Shown here: piece after piece, positions 16,007-24,565 of the stretch
Layout of the letters: each line of letters begins with the position of its first letter
Numbering within the stretch: position 1 is the first letter of the stretch
Source of the DNA: Bacteroidales bacterium
Lineage (GTDB): Bacteria > Bacteroidota > Bacteroidia > Bacteroidales > JAADJA01
Direction of reading: 5' to 3'
DNA: 39,678 nucleotides
NCBI GenBank assembly: GCA_016933115.1
Contig: JAFGBL010000187.1
Coordinates: 1 to 39,678, forward strand
Notes under the pieces: model-generated
What the model was told of the DNA's origin: nothing
The model's input: the letters and a program-made list of their open reading frames with translations, nothing else
The model's database searches: none
Position numbers and translations under genes: made by a program

Positions 16007-18418
16007 ATGCTTAAAAATTATTTCAGAAGCCTGTATAGAATTTTTATCAGAAATAAATTTTATTCCCTGATAAATATATCCGGCCTGTCTATCGGGATAG
16101 CTACTTCACTTTTTATTTTGTTTTATATACAGGATGAGCTTTCGTATGATAAGTACCATAAAAATTACGATAGAATTTTTCGTATCGAATCGGATTTTGC
16201 GGTAAATAACAATCACAACCGATATGCCACAGCACCAATCCCTTTGGGGCCGGCGTTAAAACGGGAAATGCCGGAGATAGAAGAATTTGCCCGTTTAGAT
16301 GTATTTGGCAATTCACTTTTTCGATACCAGGATAAAGAATATTTCGAAACCAATTTTTATATTGCGGATTCAACGGTATTCAAAGTTTTTACCCATCGTT
16401 TCCTGAATGGCAATCCCGATCATTGCCTTGTTGAACCAAATTCAATCGTACTTACCGAATCCATTGCATTAAAATATTTTGGAGACGAAGATCCAATGGG
16501 CAAAATCCTGGCAACTGTAAATGGATATTCATACAAAGTAACCGGTATCATTGAAGATTTACCGCAAAACTCACATCTCAAGTTTGATGCACTTGTCTCG
16601 GTTTCTACCTGGGCGGAAGAATACAGCACTACAAAACCGAGCAGGTTTTGGAGAATCGGAACCTTCACGTTTATAATGCTTCAGAAAGATTCAGGCATTG
16701 AAGCAGTGATGGAACGATTCCCCGATTTCTATATAAAGTACATGAAAGATTTGGGTGATCAGTTCAATGTCACCTATGAAATGACAGCAACACCGCTGGC
16801 ACAAACACACTTCAGGAAAGGGTTGGATGCCGAAAGACCTACCGGAAACAAAGCATATATTCTCATTTTTTCGGTCGTTGCCATTTTTGTATTGGTTATT
16901 GCCATAATCAATTACATGAATATGGCAACTGCCCGGTCGGCTGCCAGGGCCAGGGAAGTGGGAGTCAGGAAAGTGTTGGGTGCAGACAAAAACAGTCTTA
17001 TCAGGCAATTTTTAACTGAATCAATGGTCCTCTCTTTTATTGCTTTGATCATTTCACTTATCCTGGTTTGGATCCTAATGCCTGAGTTCAATGAAATGAT
17101 CGGAAAGGAAATTACATTAAAACTGTTGTTTCAGCCGGAAATTTTTTTAATAATATTGGCAATAACCATAATCGTCGGTTTGGTTTCAGGTAGCTATCCT
17201 GCATTCTATATTTCATCTTTCAGTCCCCAAAGGGTTCTCAAAGGTGATTTAAGCCGGTCGGGAAGGACAAGTATTTTACTAAGAAGGATTTTGGTGGTGA
17301 TTCAGTTTTTTATGGCAATCGTTATGATCTCAGGGACTATGGTAGTCTCATCACAACTTCAATTCTTAAAAAACAAGGATCTTGGTTTTGATCGGAACAA
17401 CCTGGTTGTATTGGAAATGCAGGATGAAACATTTTATAACAACATTCCGGCTTTTAAAAAAGAATTGCTCCAAAGTCCCGATATTCTTTCTGTTTCGAAT
17501 TCCATGGGTATCCCAGGCAGTATAAACTGGATTGCAAACATGCGGATTGAACAGGAAACGGGAATGACGGACAGAGCCATCATTTACGACAAAACCGATT
17601 TTGATTTTGCTAAAGTATTCCAACTCGAATTCGTTCAAGGACGGGATTTTGACGAATCCATGGGAACCGATGCACTGGAAGCTGCCATCATCAATGAAAC
17701 GGCAGCATATGATTTTGGTTGGACTAAAGACCCGATCGGAAAGAAAATCCATTTTGATTTTAAGCAGGATGGAACCGGAGGGCGGATGTTAAAAGTCATA
17801 GGTGTAATAAAAGATTTCAATTTCAAATCGCTGCACAATAATATTGAGCCTTTACTTATAATGGTGAATGAAAATCCTGCGTATTACCTTACTTGCAAGA
17901 TCAGGGAAGGTAACCGGCATGATGCGGTATATTATATAGAGGAAAAATGGAAAAACTTCGGAATTAAATTACCATTCAGTTACAAGCTATTGAGTGAGAA
18001 CCTCGACGACATGTACAAGGCCGAAGAAAAAATTGATAGTATCTTTTTTATTACGACAATCGTTGCTATATTCCTGGCTTTGCTTGGGTTATTGGGTCTT
18101 TCATCCTATATTGCCGAACAAAAAACCAAAGAAATGGGGATTCGCAAAATTCATGGTGCAACTTTATGGGATATATTGCTGATACTATACCGTGAGTTTG
18201 CCAGGTTAATTTTAATCGCCTTTATAATAGCTGTGCCTGTAGCCTGGTGGCGACTCAACCTTTGGCTTGAATCGGGTTTTCAGTATTATAAACCATTGGA
18301 CTGGATGGTTTTCATTTATGCCGGGACAATAGCCTTTCTCATCGGGATGCTCACTATAAGTTATTTTATAATTAAAGCGGCTTCACGAAATCCGGTAGAA
18401 GCCATTAAATATGAATAA
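16007..18418 (+). CDS. FtsX-like ABC transporter permease, MacB-type double-domain (permease 3)
   Basis: An 803-residue close paralogue of the preceding permease, with the same order of TM, periplasmic MacB_PCD-like domain, TM trio, second TM, second periplasmic domain and final TM trio. Visible landmarks are SLINISGLSIGIATSLF near the N-terminus, AREVGVRKVLGA in the first FtsX loop and TKEMGIRKIHGA in the second, where histidine replaces the usual Leu/Val. It ends NPVEAIKYE. The 189-base gap to permease 2 and its own promoter candidate of a different class suggest separate control of the two duplicates. No ATPase domain. Confidence 0.9.
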   Translation: MLKNYFRSLYRIFIRNKFYSLINISGLSIGIATSLFILFYIQDELSYDKYHKNYDRIFRIESDFAVNNNHNRYATAPIPLGPALKREMPEIEEFARLDVFGNSLFRYQDKEYFETNFYIADSTVFKVFTHRFLNGNPDHCLVEPNSIVLTESIALKYFGDEDPMGKILATVNGYSYKVTGIIEDLPQNSHLKFDALVSVSTWAEEYSTTKPSRFWRIGTFTFIMLQKDSGIEAVMERFPDFYIKYMKDLGDQFNVTYEMTATPLAQTHFRKGLDAERPTGNKAYILIFSVVAIFVLVIAIINYMNMATARSAARAREVGVRKVLGADKNSLIRQFLTESMVLSFIALIISLILVWILMPEFNEMIGKEITLKLLFQPEIFLIILAITIIVGLVSGSYPAFYISSFSPQRVLKGDLSRSGRTSILLRRILVVIQFFMAIVMISGTMVVSSQLQFLKNKDLGFDRNNLVVLEMQDETFYNNIPAFKKELLQSPDILSVSNSMGIPGSINWIANMRIEQETGMTDRAIIYDKTDFDFAKVFQLEFVQGRDFDESMGTDALEAAIINETAAYDFGWTKDPIGKKIHFDFKQDGTGGRMLKVIGVIKDFNFKSLHNNIEPLLIMVNENPAYYLTCKIREGNRHDAVYYIEEKWKNFGIKLPFSYKLLSENLDDMYKAEEKIDSIFFITTIVAIFLALLGLLGLSSYIAEQKTKEMGIRKIHGATLWDILLILYREFARLILIAFIIAVPVAWWRLNLWLESGFQYYKPLDWMVFIYAGTIAFLIGMLTISYFIIKAASRNPVEAIKYE

Positions 18419-18462
18419 TATCAGTAAGCTGCAATGTCAACAACGGAATCTCCTAACACAGC

Positions 18463-18505
18463 CATTGTTCGCATGTGTACAAAGATTGCCCGCCGCCGAA
18501 CAATG
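18463..18505. promoter_or_regulatory. Inverted repeat CATTGTTCG…CGAACAATG upstream of the adaptor operon
   Basis: Perfect 9-bp arms (18463-18471 and 18497-18505) flank a 25-base spacer that contains TGTACAAAGATTGCCC (18476-18491). The spacer box is close to the one at 13123-13140, and GTTCGCAT and TGTACAAA are shared with 1047-1074. It lies 63-105 bases upstream of the -24-like element at 18568, a usual enhancer distance. It could alternatively be a weak terminator for permease 3, but no T-tract follows. Confidence 0.45.
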
Positions 18506-18565
18506 TTAATAAATGTTAAAATCTGGCATTCGAATAAAGGGCTGAATATCATAATTTTGACATTC

Positions 18566-18582
18566 ATGGCATAATATTGGAG
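18566..18582 (+). promoter_or_regulatory. Candidate -24/-12 (sigma-54-like) promoter of the adaptor operon
   Basis: ATGGCATAATATTGGAG has GG (18568-18569), ten bases, then GA (18580-18581). GGCATAAT is identical to the element before permease 1. The ATG lies further away than at the other sites (86 bases after the GA). Weakest of the set on the -12 side. Confidence 0.35.
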
Positions 18583-18665
18583 TACGCTTGAACAGCCTGT
18601 TTTATCAGGTTTTTGGAGTATCAGGTTATTAATTTACACAGCTTCTTAAGTAAACGATCCGAGAT

Positions 18666-19922
18666 ATGGGAATGGACAGAGTAATCGAAAAGAAAAAATG
18701 GACCACTAGAAAAATCCTGAATATAGTTGCTATCAGTGCTTTTGTGCTTTTTTTAATTTACCTACTGTTGTTCAGGGATAAACGGAGTAAATTATATATC
18801 GATAAATCACAAATAACCATTGCCACCGTCCTTGCCGACAAGTTCCAGGAGTTCATCCCGGTTGACGGGGTTGTATTTCCCAGGAATACCATTTATATAG
18901 ATGCAGTACAAGGCGGTTTTGTGGATAAGGTTTATGTTGAAGACGGCGCCATGCTGAAAAAAGGCGACACCATCATGAAGCTTTCCAACGCCAATATGGA
19001 GCTGAGCCTAATGGAACAGGAAACCCGTATTTTCGAAGCTGTGAACAACCTGGAGAACACCAAGATCAGTTTGGAACAAAATAAGTTCTACCGGCAAAGG
19101 GATATTGTCCAGTTGCAGTATCAGATTGATGAAGCTAAAAGGGATTTTGAGCGAAAGAAACAATTGTATGATCAAGAAGTGATCTCTGACAAAGAATACG
19201 AAGATGCCAAGAGAGATAATGATTATTCGATCAAACAACTGCAAATTTCGCTGGAATTGAAAAAGCTCGATTCCATCAGTTCAGCCAAGCGAAGCAAACA
19301 AATTGATATAACCATGGATCGCATGTTGGAAAACCTTGAGATGCTCAGGGCCAACCTCGAAAACCTATACATCAAAGCTCCGACCGATGGGCAACTCTCC
19401 TCTTTCAGTGTTGAAATTGGTGAAACCAAAAATGCAGGAGAACATTTGGGCCAGATAGATATGAAAGACGGGTTCAAACTGAAAGCAAACATTGATGAAC
19501 GCTATATCTCAAGGGTGTATATAGGACAGGAGGCGGAATTTGATTTTGCAGGAAAAACCTATCAACTGGCCATTGGCAAAATATATACCGATGTTACCAA
19601 CGGATCATTCCAGGTTGACCTCTTTTTTGAAAGAGACGAACCCGACCAGATCAAGCGTGGCCAAACATTACAGCTTCGGCTGTCATTTAGCAGTGCATCC
19701 GATGCAATCATTGTGAAGCGCGGAGGATTTTTCCAGGAAACAGGAGGAAACTGGATATATGTTGTTGATCCTTCGGGAGAATTTGCAACCAAACGAAAAA
19801 TTAAAATCGGCAGACAAAATACGAACTATTATGAAGTAATGGAAGGCCTGGAGCCAGGAGAACATGTGATCATCTCATCTTATGACTCATTCGGAAGCAA
19901 AGACAAACTGGTATTCAGGTAG
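18666..19922 (+). CDS. HlyD/MacA-like periplasmic adaptor (membrane fusion protein)
   Basis: A 418-residue membrane fusion protein of the tripartite or MacAB-type efflux class. It has a short basic N-terminus, one TM (about 19-40), a lipoyl-like half beginning VDGVVFPRNTIYIDAVQGGFVDKVYVEDGAMLKKGD, a long charged coiled coil (about 118-225), the second lipoyl half (NLYIKAPTDGQLSSFSVEIGE) and beta-barrel/membrane-proximal domains ending in a conserved GLEPGEHVIISSYDSFG. It is first in an operon with a small helical protein, an ATPase and permease 4, eight bases before the next gene. This architecture links an inner-membrane ABC unit to the outer membrane, but no TolC-like gene is in the window. 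Substrate unknown. Confidence 0.9.
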   Translation: MGMDRVIEKKKWTTRKILNIVAISAFVLFLIYLLLFRDKRSKLYIDKSQITIATVLADKFQEFIPVDGVVFPRNTIYIDAVQGGFVDKVYVEDGAMLKKGDTIMKLSNANMELSLMEQETRIFEAVNNLENTKISLEQNKFYRQRDIVQLQYQIDEAKRDFERKKQLYDQEVISDKEYEDAKRDNDYSIKQLQISLELKKLDSISSAKRSKQIDITMDRMLENLEMLRANLENLYIKAPTDGQLSSFSVEIGETKNAGEHLGQIDMKDGFKLKANIDERYISRVYIGQEAEFDFAGKTYQLAIGKIYTDVTNGSFQVDLFFERDEPDQIKRGQTLQLRLSFSSASDAIIVKRGGFFQETGGNWIYVVDPSGEFATKRKIKIGRQNTNYYEVMEGLEPGEHVIISSYDSFGSKDKLVFR

Positions 19923-19930
19923 GAAGGCAT

Positions 19931-20341
19931 ATGGCTCAACTTGAAATGAACTATAAATTAAATTGTTATATGAGCCAAAATTACTCAGTTATGGAAAAGT
20001 GGCACAAGGCAACACAGATCAGTAATAAGATTCAAAAAATTGCAGAAAATATTGAATTCAGAGCGCAATTGAGTCCTTACAGGCAATTCAAAAAAGCAGA
20101 CTTGGTTTCCCAGGGCATTGAGCTTTTCGGAATTGATCAAAAATCACCTGAAAAGGTAGATTACAGCGGTTTTCTGAATTATGCAAGGAAATTTGTATAT
20201 GAAAGCTCCAATACCGTTTCAGGAATGTACCAGAAAAAACTGATTTCCGAATCGGATAAGGACAGATTGCTTTCCGATCTTGTAATTCTGAACCGGGAAG
20301 TGACCCAATTGAAAAATTTAACGAAAACCATAAGAAATTAA
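19931..20341 (+). CDS. Divergent four-helix-bundle protein (S23/TIGR02436-like)
   Basis: A 136-residue, predicted all-helical, cytoplasmic protein between the adaptor and ATPase genes. By eye it follows the four-helix-bundle (23S rRNA intervening-sequence protein) pattern: KWHKATQISNKIQKIA resembles the WQKA-helix 1, AQLSPYRQFKKADLVSQGIELFG the conserved LTSQ…NIAEG helix 2, and FLNYARKFVYES plus LISESDKDRLLSDL the last two helices. The usual IPxNIAEG core is eroded, so the assignment is moderate. A start-proximal AGGAAGG (19921-19927) is an unusually good ribosome site for this phylum. Its placement suggests an accessory or regulatory role in the ABC system rather than in ribosomes (inference). 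Confidence 0.6.
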   Translation: MAQLEMNYKLNCYMSQNYSVMEKWHKATQISNKIQKIAENIEFRAQLSPYRQFKKADLVSQGIELFGIDQKSPEKVDYSGFLNYARKFVYESSNTVSGMYQKKLISESDKDRLLSDLVILNREVTQLKNLTKTIRN

Positions 20342-20362
20342 TAACATTATAAAACCATTGTT

Positions 20363-21061
20363 ATGATTAGAACAGTAAATCTGACCAAAGTTTTCAGAAC
20401 CGACGAAGTGGAAACCACCGCTTTAAATAACGTTACATTTGAAGTAAAACAAGGTGAATTTGTCGCCGTTATGGGACCCTCGGGTTGCGGGAAATCAACC
20501 CTGCTGAATATTCTGGGCCTACTGGATAACCCCACGGGGGGAGAATATTTTTTCCTCGACAAGGAAGTTTCGGATCATTCCGAAAAACAAAGGGCTAAAT
20601 TGAGAAAAGAAAATATAGGTTTTGTTTTTCAGAACTTTAACCTGATTGATGAGCTGAACGTTTATGAAAACGTTGAACTACCGTTGATTTACCTGGGGAT
20701 GAAATCTTCTGAGAGAAAACAAAGGGTAGAGGAAGTGCTCGAATACATGAAGATCATTCACCGCAAAAAACACTTTCCTTTGCAACTTTCAGGCGGACAA
20801 CAACAGCGTGTTGCAGTAGCAAGGGCTGTTGTAGCAAAACCTAAACTGATCCTCGCTGACGAGCCTACCGGAAACCTCGATTCAGCCCATGGCGAAGAGG
20901 TGATGAATATGCTGGAAGAGTTAAACCAAAATGGAACAACACTCATTATTGTTACACACTCTCAAAGGGATGCCGAATATGCCCAAAGGATCGTTCGGTT
21001 GTTCGACGGACAGATTATCAATGAAAACATCAAGGGAAAAGTGAATTCAGTAAAAATTTAG
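20363..21061 (+). CDS. ABC transporter ATP-binding protein (LolD/MacB-type)
   Basis: A 232-residue ATPase that would power the FtsX-type permeases from the cytoplasmic side. All motifs are intact: Walker [10 protein letters not shown] (38-46), Q-loop Gln90 in FVFQNFNL, signature LSGGQ (142-146), Walker B LILADE (162-167), D-loop TGNLDS, and H-loop His199. The ~20-residue segment before the signature and length match the LolD/MacB/FtsE clade. It sits 21 bases after the helical protein and 65 bases before permease 4. It is the only ABC ATPase in the window, against four FtsX permeases. Confidence 0.95.
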   Translation: MIRTVNLTKVFRTDEVETTALNNVTFEVKQGEFVAVMGPSGCGKSTLLNILGLLDNPTGGEYFFLDKEVSDHSEKQRAKLRKENIGFVFQNFNLIDELNVYENVELPLIYLGMKSSERKQRVEEVLEYMKIIHRKKHFPLQLSGGQQQRVAVARAVVAKPKLILADEPTGNLDSAHGEEVMNMLEELNQNGTTLIIVTHSQRDAEYAQRIVRLFDGQIINENIKGKVNSVKI

Positions 21062-21126
21062 GTTTGCGAGCAGGAATTATTGCAGTTACCTGAATTAATA
21101 AAACCAAGAAAGAACCTGTTTATGCC

Positions 21127-23523
21127 ATGTTTAATAACTATCTGAAAATTGCATTTCGGGTACTTTTCCGTGAAAGGACCTATGCCCTGATCAACATCAT
21201 CGGGCTGATGGTCGGCATTGCATCATTTGTGTTGATTCTGTTGTATATTCAGTACGAACTTGCTTTTGATAAACACATCCCCGACATTAACAACCTATAC
21301 CGTTGTGTGGAAATTCAGCATGCCCAGGGTGTGGGTGACCAGCACGTTGCAGTTACCATGGGCCCATTGGGTAAGGCTCTGGTAAACGATTTTCCCGAGA
21401 TCACCAAACAAGTGCGTATCATGAATTGGGGAAGGAATTCTATTGTTTATGACAACAAACAGTTCAATGAAGATAATGTAGCCTTTGCCGATCCTTCCAT
21501 TTTTGAACTTTTCGATATTCGACTTGTAAAGGGTGATACATCAACAGCATTGACTGAGGTTAAATCGCTGGTTGTTTCGAAAAAAGTTGCTGAAAAGATC
21601 TTTGGTTCGGAGGACGACGCAATGGGAAAAACCGTCCTGTTTAACGGTCAGGAAGGATATTTGATCAAGGGTGTCATGGAGGATCAGCCCTTGCAGGCAC
21701 ATTTCAGGCTCGAAATACTGATCTCCTTCAGCACTGCTGACGATCGGTACGAATGGCTAAAATACTGGGGAAACAACTCTATGGCGACTTATGTCAAGAT
21801 AAAGGTAGGTACTGACATAGCCGAACTCGAAAAGAAATTTCCCGACTTTGTCCTGAAGCATGTTGAACCCGAAGATGAATCATGGGTATGGCAACTCTAC
21901 CTGCAACCGGTAAAGGATATTCACCTGAAGTCGGGCCATATTAAATTCCAGGTTGCCAATTACAATCAGGGAAACATCAATATGGTTTACGTTTTTGGAA
22001 TAATTGCATTTTTGATTATTCTGGTGGCATCCATCAATTTTATCAATCTCGCCATTGCCCGAAGTGTTAAAAGAGCCAAAGAGGTTGGTATGCGTAAAGT
22101 GCTGGGGGCCAACCACTGGAACCTGATGTACCAGTTTTTGGGAGAATCGTTTATCATTACTTTAATTTCTATCGCATTGTCCCTCATTTTGATTGAATTA
22201 TTGCTTCCGGTTTACAACCGGATTCTGGGAACAGATTTCTTCATCGACTTTACTCATAATGGTATATTCAATTACGGGTTGATAGTAATTCTTGTGTTCG
22301 TCAGCCTGTTGGCAGGAAGCTATCCGGCTTTTTTCCTGAGCCGATTCAGGCCGATCAGGGTGTTGAAGAATAACCTCAAAAACGAAAAGGGAGGTTCCGG
22401 CTACCTGAGTAAAGGGCTGGTCACCTTGCAATTTGTGTTCTCAATTGGCATGTTGTTTAGCATTGTGGTGGTTTATCAGCAATTTAGTTTCCTGAACAAT
22501 AAGGATCTTGGATTGAACTATGAAAGTGTTGTTTCTGTTCCCCTGTTCAATCACAATTCTGAAGAAGAGGTGCAGCGAATTGAAAATTCATTTGGTTCTG
22601 TTCCTGGTGTTGCCGAGATATCTCATGTTTCGTTTATCAATGGTGTCAGCGGATCGCAAAGTTCGCTAAATGTGGATGATTCTGCACAAACCCGCATTAC
22701 ATGCCGAATCGGTTATGTAGATTACAACTATTTTCCAATGATGGGCATCCCGGTAGTTGAAGGAAGGAATTTCAGCAGCGAATATTCACTCGATGAAGAA
22801 GAAGCAGTTATTTTAAACCAAGCCGCTGTGGATTACCTGGGATGGGAAAACCCCATTGGGAAAACTTTTCAACCCATCATGGATACTGTTCATAAACGAA
22901 AAGTGATCGGGGTCATTCATGACTATCATTATTACTCTTTGCATTCGAAAATTGAACCCGCCGCCTATATTATCCGTTATGAAAATTCATATACCCTGGC
23001 CATTAAATTAAATCCCGGAAATCAGCAGGAAACAATACAGCAACTGGAAGACAAATGGGCTGAATTATTTCCCGGTGTTCCATTTGAATACCAATTTGCC
23101 ACTGATTACGTTAAAAACCAATACCGCGACGAAAGCAACACCCTTACCCTGTTCACCTATTTTACCTTGTTATCCGTGCTGATCTCATGCCTTGGCTTAT
23201 ACGGGCTTACATCCCTGATGACCCAAAGAAAAACCAGGGAAATTGGCGTTAGAAAGGTATTTGGAGGGTCAGTCATCAATATTATTTTGTTGCTTTTAAA
23301 GGGATATGCCAGATTAATTTTAATCGCTTCAATAGTGGCCTTACCTTTAGGTGCCTACCTGATGACAAGGACACTGAATAATTTCGCTTACAGGATTGAT
23401 ATGTCCTGGTACTTTTTCATCCTGCCGGTTATATTGGTCGGAATATTTGCCATACTTACAACCGCTTACCATGCCATTAAAGCCGCCAATATGAACCCGG
23501 TGGATGCTATCAGATATGAATAA
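21127..23523 (+). CDS. FtsX-like ABC transporter permease, MacB-type double-domain (permease 4)
   Basis: A 798-residue permease with the duplicated FtsX layout. N-terminal TM about 20-42 (NIIGLMVGIASFVLIL), large periplasmic domain, TM trio from about 280 (VYVFGIIAFLIILVASINFINLA), second lead TM near 430, second periplasmic domain and three C-terminal TMs. The loop motifs AKEVGMRKVLGA and TREIGVRKVFGG are present; it ends NPVDAIRYE. It is the permease encoded next to the ATPase and adaptor, so it is the likely cognate core. It is more distant from permeases 2 and 3 than they are from each other. Confidence 0.92.
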   Translation: MFNNYLKIAFRVLFRERTYALINIIGLMVGIASFVLILLYIQYELAFDKHIPDINNLYRCVEIQHAQGVGDQHVAVTMGPLGKALVNDFPEITKQVRIMNWGRNSIVYDNKQFNEDNVAFADPSIFELFDIRLVKGDTSTALTEVKSLVVSKKVAEKIFGSEDDAMGKTVLFNGQEGYLIKGVMEDQPLQAHFRLEILISFSTADDRYEWLKYWGNNSMATYVKIKVGTDIAELEKKFPDFVLKHVEPEDESWVWQLYLQPVKDIHLKSGHIKFQVANYNQGNINMVYVFGIIAFLIILVASINFINLAIARSVKRAKEVGMRKVLGANHWNLMYQFLGESFIITLISIALSLILIELLLPVYNRILGTDFFIDFTHNGIFNYGLIVILVFVSLLAGSYPAFFLSRFRPIRVLKNNLKNEKGGSGYLSKGLVTLQFVFSIGMLFSIVVVYQQFSFLNNKDLGLNYESVVSVPLFNHNSEEEVQRIENSFGSVPGVAEISHVSFINGVSGSQSSLNVDDSAQTRITCRIGYVDYNYFPMMGIPVVEGRNFSSEYSLDEEEAVILNQAAVDYLGWENPIGKTFQPIMDTVHKRKVIGVIHDYHYYSLHSKIEPAAYIIRYENSYTLAIKLNPGNQQETIQQLEDKWAELFPGVPFEYQFATDYVKNQYRDESNTLTLFTYFTLLSVLISCLGLYGLTSLMTQRKTREIGVRKVFGGSVINIILLLLKGYARLILIASIVALPLGAYLMTRTLNNFAYRIDMSWYFFILPVILVGIFAILTTAYHAIKAANMNPVDAIRYE

Positions 23524-23539
23524 CTAATATTTTAAAGCT

Positions 23540-23812
23540 ATGAGAGAAGTCGTAATCCTTATCCCGGATGTTGAGCCGGAACAAAACGTGGAAATCGAGG
23601 TCAGCATCAATGGGAAAAAACGTACCATTCATTACAAGGTGGAATTATTGAGTTGGGAAAAACATGAAGTACCCCCAAAAGATAAGGTCACCGTATTGAA
23701 ACATTTCATACAGGAAAAAGAAAAAGATTGGGAACTGGTTGAAATCGGCGCACCCGACGATGGCAATATACCTCTTATGTTCAGAAGAAAAGGGGATGTT
23801 TTGATTCCTTGA
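23540..23812 (+). CDS. Small conserved-looking protein of unknown function in ABC operon
   Basis: Ninety residues, acidic/charged, no signal peptide and no TM segment. The N-terminal half alternates in a beta pattern (REVVILIPDVEPEQNVEIEVSING), with a helix predicted around TVLKHFIQEKEKDW. No family recognised. It starts 17 bases after permease 4 and is therefore probably the last gene of the adaptor-ATPase-permease operon. A soluble cytoplasmic partner is a guess from position. Confidence 0.65.
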   Translation: MREVVILIPDVEPEQNVEIEVSINGKKRTIHYKVELLSWEKHEVPPKDKVTVLKHFIQEKEKDWELVEIGAPDDGNIPLMFRRKGDVLIP

Positions 23813-23896
23813 AAGTTGAATGGACGAAATTGTTATTAATTAATAAGTCAATTGATTCCTATTCAATTACAATTTAAATACTTAAATATTTATGCC

Positions 23897-24391
23897 ATGA
23901 AAAAAAGAAAAATCGCATTAATTTTATCGATCCTCTTGCCATTTATATTAACAGCCCAACCCGATATGAAAGATATGATTGATCTCTTAATCACCAACTG
24001 GCACAATGCTGCTGCAAATGGGGATGAGGTTGCATATTTCAATTTCATGGATGAAAACGCAATTTATATTGGTACCGATTCAACTGAAATATGGACCAAA
24101 CAAGCATTTCAAGAGTGGTCGAAACCCTATTTTAGCAAAGGTAAAACATGGCGTTTCAAGGCTACGAAAAGGAACATCTACCTCTCAGAGCATAATGAAA
24201 TTGCCTGGTTTGATGAATTACTCAGGTTTCCGGATGGAACGCTGAGGGGTTCGGGAGTATTGGTTTACAAAAATGGTGAATGGAAATTGGAACATTATGT
24301 ATTATCAATGCCGGTTCCGAATGAAAAATTCAAAGCTATTAATGAACTTATCAAAAACCTTGATCCAACAGAAGCCCCTAAAGAGGAATAG
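23897..24391 (+). CDS. Secreted SnoaL/NTF2-like (DUF4440-type) protein
   Basis: The ATG at 23897 was chosen because it starts a clear signal peptide (KKRKIALILSILLPFILTAQ); an upstream non-ATG extension would bury it. The mature part (about 22-164) has the NTF2-like cone-fold pattern: helix with TNWHNAAANGDEVAYFNFM, then DENAIYIGTDSTEIWTKQ, and strands ending SGVLVYKNGEWKLEHYVLSMPVPN, typical of DUF4440/SnoaL-like proteins. Such proteins are often described as ketosteroid isomerase-like, but substrate or binding role is unknown. It follows the ABC operon by 84 bases and may be exported to the periplasm. Confidence 0.8.
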   Translation: MKKRKIALILSILLPFILTAQPDMKDMIDLLITNWHNAAANGDEVAYFNFMDENAIYIGTDSTEIWTKQAFQEWSKPYFSKGKTWRFKATKRNIYLSEHNEIAWFDELLRFPDGTLRGSGVLVYKNGEWKLEHYVLSMPVPNEKFKAINELIKNLDPTEAPKEE

Positions 24392-24444
24392 AATACTTTT
24401 TAAAGTAAAATGTAACTCTTTAACGGACACCAATGTAACATTTA

Positions 24445-24532
24445 CGAACACAAGGCGTCTTATTGATTAGCTGCCACACTTCAGAAACTCTCAGATAATT
24501 AAGCAATTGGTAAATGTGGTATAAGTTATGAT
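24445..24532 (+). promoter_or_regulatory. Candidate -24/-12 promoter and upstream GAACA site of the GRAM gene
   Basis: GTGGTATAAGTTATGATT gives GG (24518-24519), ten bases, GA (24530-24531), with the ATG 36 bases later. ACGAACACAAG (24444-24454) lies 65-73 bases upstream, inside the window where GAACA motifs precede the permease promoters. The -24 half is weaker (GGTA instead of GGCA). Confidence 0.3.
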
Positions 24533-24565
24533 TAATAAGTAAAACCAACATAAAAAATTTGAACC

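Noticed and set aside
20363-21061. Simple LolCDE lipoprotein exporter
   Set aside because: The ATPase is LolD-like, but the permeases are ~800-residue double FtsX units with a MacA-like adaptor, not the ~400-residue LolC/LolE type.
23852-23896. N-terminal extension of the NTF2-like protein
   Set aside because: It has a non-ATG start and would place 15 residues before an obvious signal peptide beginning at 23897.
24273-24470. Small plus-strand reading frame overlapping the end of the NTF2-like gene
   Set aside because: It is mostly a shifted frame of the real gene and lacks protein-like composition.
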